Below the pieces are notes generated by a model. It was not told where the DNA came from and ran no database searches. It saw only the letters and a list, made by a program, of their open reading frames with translations. DNA of 20,060 bases from RGIG2041 sp045532715 (GTDB lineage Bacteria; Bacillota; Clostridia; UBA1381; UMGS1253), in the NCBI GenBank assembly GCA_045532715.1, contig JAZSGM010000129.1, forward strand, positions 1 to 20,060. The letters are read 5' to 3'. The position numbers and the translations under genes are program-made. Shown here piece after piece: positions 15,083 through 20,060 of this stretch. How positions within the stretch are numbered: the first letter of the stretch is position 1; each line of letters begins with the position of its first letter.

Positions 15083-15912
15083 AGCAGTTTCAGTATCTCC
15101 TCTACACATTCGTCTACAAAGATAATATCATCGCGAATCGGTATGCCGGCTGATTTAAGCAGCTGTGCAAGCTCTGTCGCCTGCGGAATATCGAGTCCTG
15201 TTGTGCGCAGCATATCCGCACGCGAGAAGATTTCACGCGGTGTGCCCTCCATAAAGACCTTGCCTTCACGCATTACGATTATTCTGTCTGCTTGCGCGGC
15301 TTCGTCCATATAGTGCGTAATCAGTACAGCGCTCATGCCGTGCTTGCGATTGAGTTTTTTGATTGTGTTTAACACCTCGCGGCGACCGATCGGGTCGAGC
15401 ATAGCTGTCGGCTCGTCCAAAACGATGAACTTCGGCTGCATTGCAAGAATGCCTGCAATGGCTATGCGCTGCTTCTGACCGCCGGACAGATGATGTGGCG
15501 CAGAAAGTCGCTTTTCATACATGCCAACATTTTTGAGTGCGTCATCTACGCGTACGCGGATGGTGTCGGGTGCCACGCCGAGGTTTTCGGGTGCAAAGGC
15601 AACGTCATCTTCTACAACGGCCGCTACAATCTGATTGTCCGGATTCTGAAAGACCATGCCAACCTGCTTGCGGATTTCAAAGAGCAGATTTTCATCTTCC
15701 GTATCTAATCCGTTGACATACACCTTGCCGCCACTCGGCAACAAGATTGCATTAAAATGCTTGGCAAGGGTGGATTTTCCACTGCCGTTATGCCCAACGA
15801 TGGCAACAAATTCGCCTTCCTTGACCTGCATACATATATCTGTTAAAACGGTTTTCGGTGCAGATGTCTCGTCGCCGGGATAAGTATGTGTTAGGTTTTG
15901 TGTTTGAATCAT
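15079..15912 (-). CDS. ecfA1: ECF transporter ATPase EcfA1
   Basis: First ATP-binding subunit of the energy-coupling factor module, pairing with EcfA2 on the cytosolic face of EcfT. The 277 residues show Walker A GHNGSGKST (40-48), Q-loop Q89 (MVFQNPDNQIV), signature LSGGQ (142-146), Walker B FIVLDEP (162-168) and switch H200. A perfect LSGGQ here against LSGGE in EcfA2 is the usual asymmetry. GAGG stands nine bases before the ATG. The gene begins 17 bases after the methyltransferase stop. Confidence 0.95.
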   Translation of the reverse strand: MIQTQNLTHTYPGDETSAPKTVLTDICMQVKEGEFVAIVGHNGSGKSTLAKHFNAILLPSGGKVYVNGLDTEDENLLFEIRKQVGMVFQNPDNQIVAAVVEDDVAFAPENLGVAPDTIRVRVDDALKNVGMYEKRLSAPHHLSGGQKQRIAIAGILAMQPKFIVLDEPTAMLDPIGRREVLNTIKKLNRKHGMSAVLITHYMDEAAQADRIIVMREGKVFMEGTPREIFSRADMLRTTGLDIPQATELAQLLKSAGIPIRDDIIFVDECVEEILKLL

Positions 15913-15929
15913 TCGTCATTACCTCGAAA

Positions 15930-16799
15930 CTATTTTTCCTGCCAACGTCCGGAAATGCCGCAGGGGAGAACAAGTCCGCTTTTTGCTGTCATCGGGATAC
16001 CGATTTCGTCTGCGGTGATTTTTCCGCCGAAGCGGTCTTTTAAAATCAGGGAAAGTACGTTGGTCAGTACGGTCTGCGAAAGACCGGTTGTGTAGGAATT
16101 GATCAGGAAAAAGAGCGGCTCGTCCGAAAGGATTTCGCTGCATGCCTCTACAAGCGAATACAGCTCGTTTTCGATTTTGAATACTTCGCCGCCGGGACCT
16201 CTGCCGTAGGATGGCGGATCCATAATAATGGCTTCGTAGCGCTTTCCGCGGCGCTTTTCGCGCGCAACGAATTTTAATACGTCATCCACAATGTAGCGCA
16301 CCGGTGCATCAGTTAAGTTTGTTGCTGCGACATTTTCCTTTGCCCAGCTGACCATGCCTTTGGATGCATCTACGTGTGTAACACTTGCGCCGGCTTTTAA
16401 TGCGGCAACGGTTGCGCCGCCGGTGTATGCAAATAAGTTGAGCACGCGAATCGGACGGCTGGCGTTTTGGATTAAATCAGAAAACCACAGCCAGTTAACT
16501 GCCTGCTCCGGGAAAAGTCCCGTGTGCTTAAAGCCCATCGGTTTGATGCAAAAGCTTAAATCACCAAAATCAATTTCCCAGCGCTCCTTCATCTTTTTGT
16601 TGTGAAACTCCCAATGACCACCACCGGTGTTTGCACGATGGTATACCGCGTCCGCCTTGTCCCATAAAGGGGAGGTGCGCACATTCCATACTGCCTGCGG
16701 GTCGGGACGTCTTAAAATGTATTTACCCCAGCGCTCCAGCTTTTCGCCGTAAGCACTGTCAATTAACTCGTAATCCTGCCATTTATCTGCTTTCCACAT
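15930..16799 (-). CDS. RlmI/RlmK-like class I SAM-dependent rRNA methyltransferase
   Basis: Predicted S-adenosylmethionine-dependent methyltransferase of the COG1092 type; characterised relatives methylate 23S rRNA (m5C1962 by RlmI, m7G2069 by the C-terminal part of RlmL). The 289 residues have motif I VLNLFAYTGG (119-128), an acidic residue D144 for the ribose of SAM, and motif IV DPPSYG (194-199). The PUA RNA-binding domain of full-length RlmI (about 400 residues) is not apparent, so the N-terminal 80 residues differ and the substrate is unsure. AGGAG lies eight bases before the ATG. It is the first gene of the 14-gene minus-strand run and has a clear promoter. Confidence 0.8.
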   Translation of the reverse strand: MWKADKWQDYELIDSAYGEKLERWGKYILRRPDPQAVWNVRTSPLWDKADAVYHRANTGGGHWEFHNKKMKERWEIDFGDLSFCIKPMGFKHTGLFPEQAVNWLWFSDLIQNASRPIRVLNLFAYTGGATVAALKAGASVTHVDASKGMVSWAKENVAATNLTDAPVRYIVDDVLKFVAREKRRGKRYEAIIMDPPSYGRGPGGEVFKIENELYSLVEACSEILSDEPLFFLINSYTTGLSQTVLTNVLSLILKDRFGGKITADEIGIPMTAKSGLVLPCGISGRWQEK

Positions 16800-16831
16800 A
16801 GCTTAGACTCCTAATAACAATAATTCATTAT

Positions 16832-16861
16832 ATTATACCACTTTTTGCGTATCCAAGTCAA
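16832..16861 (-). promoter_or_regulatory. Sigma-A promoter at the head of the 14-gene run
   Basis: On the minus strand, -35 TTGACT (16861-16856) and -10 TATAAT (16837-16832) are separated by 18 bases, with a TG one base before the -10 box. The leader is about 25 bases with an AGGAG ribosome binding site and no riboswitch-like structure. Confidence 0.8.
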
Positions 16862-16906
16862 TAAAAAGGGATAAGAAATGTAGCGAAAATAGGGATTGTG
16901 AAGCAG

Positions 16907-16945
16907 AAAAGGAGTTAAAACTCGTAAACAGAGTTTTAACTCCTT
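16907..16945 (-). terminator. Terminator of spo0A
   Basis: A perfect 15-bp inverted repeat (16909-16923 with 16931-16945) with a seven-base loop begins three bases after the spo0A stop. On the minus strand the stem is followed by a short T run (CCTTTTCTG). The T tract is modest, but stem length and position favour a terminator. Confidence 0.75.
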
Positions 16946-16948
16946 ATT

Positions 16949-17746
16949 TTAACGCATTTGCAGTCTTAAATGGTCTGCCAGCATGGCAATGAATTCTGAG
17001 TTGGTCGGCTTGCCCTTTTCGGCGGATATGGTGTAGCCGAACAAGCGCTCCATCGTATCGACGTGACCGCGGTTCCAAGCAACCTCAATTGCGTGACGGA
17101 TAGCGCGTTCAATACGGCTTGGCGTGGTTTTGTACATTTTCGCAAGGTCGGGATAGAGCTGTTTTGTAATATGGTTTATGACTTCAATATTATCGACGGC
17201 CATCAGGATTGCACTGCGGATAAACTGATAGCCTTTGATGTGTGCCGGGATACCGATATCGTGAATCAGCGAAGTGACTATACGTTCTAAATCCTTTGGC
17301 TCGGGTTTTACAACGGTATGCTGTATGTTGGCCTTTGGAGCAACAGCCGTAGCATTTAATGGCTGTTGAACACCGGCAAATTCAAAAATGCGCTCCGATA
17401 GTGCCTCCATTTCAAACGGCTTCATCATAAAATAGGAGCTGCCAAGCTCCATGGCGCGCTGGATGGTACGTGTTTGGCTGACGCCGGAAAGCGTCATACA
17501 AACCGGACGCTTTTCTAAAGCGGTGTTGCGGATTTTTTGAAGCACACCAAGACCGTCAAGCTGCGGCATAACCATATCCAGAAGCAGTACATCCGGTTTT
17601 AGATCGCGCACCATCTCCAGGGCTTCGTGTCCGTTGCTGGCAGCGCCGGTAACGCGTATGCCATCTACGGTGTCCAGATAATCTTTGACGGATTTTACAA
17701 AATCCTCGCTGTCATCTGCTAATACTACTGAAATTTCTCTGTTCAT
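16949..17746 (-). CDS. spo0A: Sporulation master response regulator Spo0A
   Basis: Transcription factor that starts sporulation when phosphorylated. The 265 residues carry a receiver domain (1-120) with acidic pocket D11/D12, phospho-acceptor D57 in LLLDMVMPQLDG, S87 and K109, then a linker (125-150) and the Spo0A-specific DNA-binding domain (150-265). The recognition region SRIERAIRHAIEVAW (210-224) is nearly invariant in the family. A perfect AGGAGG eight bases before the ATG marks the start. It has its own promoter and terminator, so it is monocistronic. The spoIVB gene that often precedes spo0A is not adjacent. Clostridia usually lack the full Bacillus phosphorelay and use orphan kinases, none of which is in view. 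Confidence 0.98.
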   Translation of the reverse strand: MNREISVVLADDSEDFVKSVKDYLDTVDGIRVTGAASNGHEALEMVRDLKPDVLLLDMVMPQLDGLGVLQKIRNTALEKRPVCMTLSGVSQTRTIQRAMELGSSYFMMKPFEMEALSERIFEFAGVQQPLNATAVAPKANIQHTVVKPEPKDLERIVTSLIHDIGIPAHIKGYQFIRSAILMAVDNIEVINHITKQLYPDLAKMYKTTPSRIERAIRHAIEVAWNRGHVDTMERLFGYTISAEKGKPTNSEFIAMLADHLRLQMR

Positions 17747-17772
17747 CTTCTTGTCCTCCTATATTTTAAAAT

Positions 17773-17784
17773 GTAAAATTTTAC
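17773..17784. repeat. AT-rich 12-bp palindrome in the spo0A leader
   Basis: GTAAAATTTTAC is a perfect 12-bp palindrome lying just downstream of the inferred spo0A transcription start and upstream of its ribosome binding site. It could be an operator, but AT-rich palindromes of this size arise readily by chance. Confidence 0.3.
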
Positions 17785-17794
17785 CAGCAAACTT

Positions 17795-17823
17795 AGTTTA
17801 ACACATAATTATTAAAAAAGCAA
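17795..17823 (-). promoter_or_regulatory. Candidate sigma-A promoter of spo0A
   Basis: On the minus strand, -35 TTGCTT (17823-17818) and -10 TAAACT (17800-17795) are separated by 17 bases, with a TG one base before the -10 box. Each box has two mismatches to consensus. The region is very AT-rich, so this assignment is moderate. Confidence 0.45.
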
Positions 17824-17900
17824 TAGAAAATTTACAATTTATGGAAATTATTGCTAAAGTATATACAATGCCGCAGACGAATGTGCGGTATATTTATCCG

Positions 17901-17916
17901 TTTGTCAGCTTATAAT
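17901..17916 (+). promoter_or_regulatory. Possible Spo0A box beside a -10 element for DUF2508-bofA
   Basis: TTTGTCAGC (17901-17909) matches seven of nine positions of the Spo0A box TTTGTCRAA and lies directly before a perfect -10 hexamer TATAAT (17911-17916). No recognisable -35 box exists at 16-18 bases upstream, as at some activator-dependent promoters. The match is imperfect and the call tentative. Confidence 0.3.
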
Positions 17917-17942
17917 AAAACTGAGAATCGAGGCGGATAAAT

Positions 17943-18206
17943 ATGAAAGCAAAGTCAAAAGTACAAAAGCAAAGTCAGACAGAACGCGCAGAACAAAAGG
18001 TTCTTTTGCGCAATATATTACATGCCAAGTACGAGCTTGAATGTGCAACGCAAAATTTTTCTTATGCAACAGATCCGGTTTTAATTGATATGTATGCTTA
18101 TCAGATTAAAGCTTGTCAGGCAAAGTATCACTATCTACTCACACATGCGAAAGAGAAGGGGCTTACGGATCACGGCAGCCTTTTGGCATTTTCTGAAAAG
18201 AGGTGA
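17943..18206 (+). CDS. DUF2508 (YaaL-like) small protein
   Basis: An 87-residue, charged, helical cytosolic protein with no membrane segment. The central DPVLIDMYAYQIKAC followed by KYHYLL (44-66) is the hallmark of the DUF2508 family, known from Bacillus YaaL, whose gene likewise sits directly upstream of bofA. Molecular function is unknown. GAGG lies nine bases before the ATG. The first 20 residues are rich in Lys and Gln. It is followed by the bofA-like gene with a gap of five bases, so the two form an operon. The promoter is unclear: there is a good -10 box but no -35 box. Confidence 0.75.
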   Translation: MKAKSKVQKQSQTERAEQKVLLRNILHAKYELECATQNFSYATDPVLIDMYAYQIKACQAKYHYLLTHAKEKGLTDHGSLLAFSEKR

Positions 18207-18211
18207 GCGAT

Positions 18212-18478
18212 ATGACCTGGAATGCGTATACGGCTTTTGCAGTTGGAATCTGCGCCGTATTGATTTACTTTTTTGTGTTTTCTTTTGCGAAAGCAATTCG
18301 ATTTACTTTGCGGTTTTTATTGCGTATGGCGCTCGGTATGGGCGGTATTGCTGCATTTAATACCGTCGCTGCTGCATATGGCATTGTCATCGGGTTGAAT
18401 ATTTACACATGCACATTTTGCGGTATTTTCGGCTTGCCGGGGTACATACTTTTGCTTGGAACGCGACTTATTTGTTAA
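18212..18478 (+). CDS. bofA: BofA family protein (pro-sigma-K processing inhibitor type)
   Basis: Small membrane protein of 88 residues with hydrophobic segments at about 5-28 and 36-62 and the conserved C-terminal FGLPGYILLL. In Bacillus, BofA blocks the intramembrane protease SpoIVFB until the forespore signals, delaying sigma-K activation in the mother cell. N50, N63 and T66 keep the spacing of three polar residues (N48, N61, T64) that, as I recall, matter in Bacillus BofA. A CxxC pair (C67, C70) in the conserved loop and a terminal cysteine (C88) are unusual. The ATG at 18212 is preferred over an in-frame GTG at 18203, which lies within the GAGGTGA ribosome binding site. The 3' end overlaps the convergent XRE gene by 11 bases. 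Confidence 0.78.
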   Translation: MTWNAYTAFAVGICAVLIYFFVFSFAKAIRFTLRFLLRMALGMGGIAAFNTVAAAYGIVIGLNIYTCTFCGIFGLPGYILLLGTRLIC

Positions 18479-18749
18479 AGCAGCTGACCAGGCGCAAAAC
18501 AATTTCACGCTCATTTTGTGGCATTTGACTTATGTCAATACTGCAAGATGTTGTCAAGCCTAATAGATAGTCTGTGGACACGTTCAGATACTTTGCAAGT
18601 TGCACAAGGCATACGGCATTCGGGTATCCTTTGCCAAGCTCCCAGGCATTGACAGCTGCGCGTGTTACACCGATGGCTTGCGCAAGCGCGTTTTGACTGA
18701 TGCCGCGATCGGTGCGCAGGGATTTGAGCTTCGTTTTGAAATTTTCCAT
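18468..18749 (-). CDS. XRE family helix-turn-helix transcriptional regulator
   Basis: A 93-residue DNA-binding protein with one Cro/CI-type HTH domain at about 5-62: ISQNALAQAIGVTRAAVNAWE is split over the two helices of the motif, followed by NVSTDYLLGL, the typical end of the domain. The last 25 residues (MPQNEREIVLRLV) probably form a dimerisation helix. The ATG at 18749 has AAGGAG eight bases upstream; an in-frame GTG at 18758 is disfavoured because it lies within that leader. The target is unknown. A 14-bp inverted repeat about 25 bases before the start may be its own operator. It stands alone between the prfA terminator and bofA, which it meets tail to tail. Confidence 0.85.
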   Translation of the reverse strand: MENFKTKLKSLRTDRGISQNALAQAIGVTRAAVNAWELGKGYPNAVCLVQLAKYLNVSTDYLLGLTTSCSIDISQMPQNEREIVLRLVSCFNK

Positions 18750-18772
18750 ATTTAACACTCCTTAATGAAAAT

Positions 18773-18786
18773 ATAAGTTTACTTAT
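18773..18786. repeat. Inverted repeat upstream of the XRE gene, candidate operator
   Basis: ATAAG and CTTAT arms are separated by TTTA, forming a 14-base dyad of the size and symmetry typical for Cro/CI-type repressors. It lies between the XRE ribosome binding site and its expected promoter region. Autoregulation is inferred from position only. Confidence 0.35.
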
Positions 18787-18815
18787 TATGTATAGAAAAC
18801 TTGACGTATTTTCCT

Positions 18816-18845
18816 GAAAAAACTTGTGCAAGCACAAGTTTTTTC
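18816..18845 (-). terminator. Rho-independent terminator after prfA
   Basis: A 13-bp perfect stem (18816-18828 with 18833-18845) with a four-base loop starts two bases after the prfA stop. On the minus strand the stem ends in a run of six T. The symmetric A and T ends mean it might also act on the other strand, where no gene needs it. Confidence 0.88.
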
Positions 18846-18847
18846 TG

Positions 18848-19918
18848 TTATTCAGCTTCTGCCTTTAATTTTTCGCTTTGGTCTGCGGTGTTAAGCGCAT
18901 CAATAAGCTCGTCAAGTTCGCCATTGAGGACAGCCTCCAGACGGTGCAATGTCAAGCCGATGCGATGATCTGTTACACGCCCCTGCGGGAAATTGTAGGT
19001 GCGGATACGCTCGCTGCGATCACCGGTGCCGACCTGACTTTTTCTGTTCTGCGCAATTTCAGCATTTTGCTGCTCGCACATCAAATCGTAAAGTCTGGAA
19101 CGTAGAATTTTCAGCGCCTTGTCCTTGTTTTTGTGCTGCGACTTTTCGTCCTGACAGGACACGACAAGACCGGTAGGTAAGTGCGTAACACGCACGGCGG
19201 AGTCGGTTGTATTGACACATTGTCCGCCCGGACCGCCTGCGCGGAACACATCAATTCTCAAATCGTTCGGATTAATATCCACTTCCACATCTTCCACTTC
19301 CGGCAGTACGGCAACTGTAACTGTTGAGGTGTGGATGCGTCCGCTTGATTCGGTAGACGGCACACGCTGTACACGGTGTACACCGCTTTCAAATTTTAAG
19401 CGACTGTATGCGCCGGCACCTTCAATCATAAAGGAAACTTCCTTATATCCGCCGATGTCGGTTTCGTTTGAGTTCATCATATCGACCTTCCAGCGCTTTG
19501 TTTCAGCATACATACTGTACATACGCAAAAGGCTGCCGGCAAACAGTGCAGCTTCGTCACCACCGGCACCGCCGCGGATTTCGATGATAACGTTTTTCTC
19601 ATCGTTTGGATCCTTTGGTAAGAGTAGAATTTTCAATTCCTGCTCGTAAGTTTCGATGTTTTTCTTCGCTTCGGCAATCTCAGCCCGTAACATTTCTTCC
19701 ATTTCCTTATCATCGTTATCTGCAAGCATCTCTGTTGCGTCCGCAATGGTTTCCTTTGCAGTTTTGTATTCGCGGTATTTTTCTACAATCGGGGAAATGT
19801 CTGCATGCTCCTTGCAGTATTTTCTGTAGGCTTCATTGTCTGCAATTACCGCAGGGTCAATGACTTTTCTGCCGAGCTCTTCGTATTTTTCTTCAATAAA
19901 TGCCAGTTTTTCAAACAT
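18848..19918 (-). CDS. prfA: Peptide chain release factor 1 (RF1)
   Basis: Recognises UAA and UAG stop codons on the ribosome and triggers peptide release. The 356-residue product has the N-terminal helical domain, the PxT-type anticodon tripeptide as PST (187-189, within RVPSTES), and the catalytic GGQ at 231-233 (AGGPGGQCVN). The PST motif separates it from RF2, which would carry SPF, and there is no RF2-type programmed frameshift. The ATG at 19918 has TAGGAG seven bases upstream; the upstream in-frame start at 19957 would overlap the preceding gene. The methyltransferase gene prmC, which often follows prfA, is absent here, since a terminator comes directly after the stop. Confidence 0.97.
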   Translation of the reverse strand: MFEKLAFIEEKYEELGRKVIDPAVIADNEAYRKYCKEHADISPIVEKYREYKTAKETIADATEMLADNDDKEMEEMLRAEIAEAKKNIETYEQELKILLLPKDPNDEKNVIIEIRGGAGGDEAALFAGSLLRMYSMYAETKRWKVDMMNSNETDIGGYKEVSFMIEGAGAYSRLKFESGVHRVQRVPSTESSGRIHTSTVTVAVLPEVEDVEVDINPNDLRIDVFRAGGPGGQCVNTTDSAVRVTHLPTGLVVSCQDEKSQHKNKDKALKILRSRLYDLMCEQQNAEIAQNRKSQVGTGDRSERIRTYNFPQGRVTDHRIGLTLHRLEAVLNGELDELIDALNTADQSEKLKAEAE

Positions 19919-19928
19919 AAAATTACTC

Positions 19929-20060
19929 CTAAATATATTCACGTGTAACAGACGCATTGATTAAAATCGGATTGCAGCCAAGTATAACCGGTGCGCCTGC
20001 TTGTGCATCTGTATCCGTAAGGTCTACAATTATATTGAACATGCTGATTCTGCCGAGAAT
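19929..20060 (-). CDS. Alanine racemase-like protein, C-terminal fragment (runs off window)
   Basis: Partial gene: 43 C-terminal residues are visible, with the 5' part beyond the window edge. The minus-strand frame is open from the edge to a TAG at 19931-19929. GRISM followed by VDLTDTD, AGAPVIL and a final INASVTREYI match the C-terminal beta domain of alanine racemase and related amino-acid racemases, PLP enzymes that make D-alanine for peptidoglycan. The TAG stop lies inside the prfA ribosome binding site (TAGGAG), so the two are probably in one operon. It could also be a related racemase, for example one acting on serine or ornithine. Confidence 0.7.
   Translation of the reverse strand: MLGRISMFNIIVDLTDTDAQAGAPVILGCNPILINASVTREYI

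Noticed and set aside
17862..17869. TATACAAT resembling a sigma-E -10 box (CATACAnT) before DUF2508-bofA
   Set aside because: No acceptable sigma-E -35 element lies 13-15 bases upstream and the gap to the gene is long, so the match was not called.
17871..17888. CCGCA/TGCGG inverted repeat between spo0A and the DUF2508 gene
   Set aside because: The stem is only five bases with an eight-base loop and no T tract, too weak for a terminator or riboswitch.
17747..17942. The longest intergenic stretch examined for an sRNA or riboswitch
   Set aside because: It is divergent promoter DNA, strongly AT-rich, without a compact structured element I could recognise.
19212..19649. A 145-codon open frame on the plus strand
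   Set aside because: It lies wholly antisense to prfA, has no ribosome binding site of note and its composition mirrors the prfA codons.

Overview
The window looks like core chromosome from a spore-forming, low-to-moderate G+C member of the Bacillota, class Clostridia. It carries Spo0A, a BofA-like sporulation protein with its DUF2508 partner, an ECF transporter energizing module next to truA, a nifS-thiI pair and cinA next to recA. These are familiar Firmicutes pairings. The family cannot be fixed from the sequence; a gut-type Oscillospirales or Lachnospirales member is a guess. No CRISPR array, insertion sequence, prophage, tRNA or rRNA gene was recognised, and no stretch longer than 300 bases lacks a gene.

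Region 1 (1-2690, plus strand): a cytosolic GH88 unsaturated glucuronyl hydrolase with its own promoter and terminator, then a translationally coupled pair made of a TtcA-type tRNA thiolase and an AlkD-like DNA alkylation repair protein. A 26-bp palindrome serves as a shared terminator for this and the opposing gene block.

Region 2 (2691-16861, minus strand): a run of 14 tightly packed genes with a clear sigma-A promoter at its upstream end. In transcription order they are: RlmI-like rRNA methyltransferase, ecfA1, ecfA2, ecfT, truA, a DUF5711-like membrane beta-propeller, cvpA-like, rho, nifS-like, thiI, cinA, recA, DEDDh exonuclease and aldo/keto reductase. A second promoter in front of recA carries a LexA (SOS) operator, so recA, the exonuclease and the reductase can be induced separately. 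The run mixes RNA modification (methyltransferase, TruA, NifS-ThiI), vitamin uptake (ECF), transcription termination (Rho), NAD salvage (CinA) and DNA repair (RecA).

Region 3 (16862-18815): spo0A on the minus strand with its own promoter and terminator, diverging from a plus-strand DUF2508-bofA pair. A small XRE-family regulator converges on bofA and overlaps it tail to tail.

Region 4 (18816-20060, minus strand): prfA (release factor RF1) with a strong terminator, preceded by the 3' end of an alanine-racemase-like gene that runs off the window.

I see no convincing new multi-gene system. The most interesting points are the probable SOS co-expression of a zinc-ribbon-tailed exonuclease with recA, the ecf-truA module separated from its usual ribosomal neighbours, a possible Spo0A site in front of DUF2508-bofA, and the DUF5711-CvpA membrane pair of unknown function.
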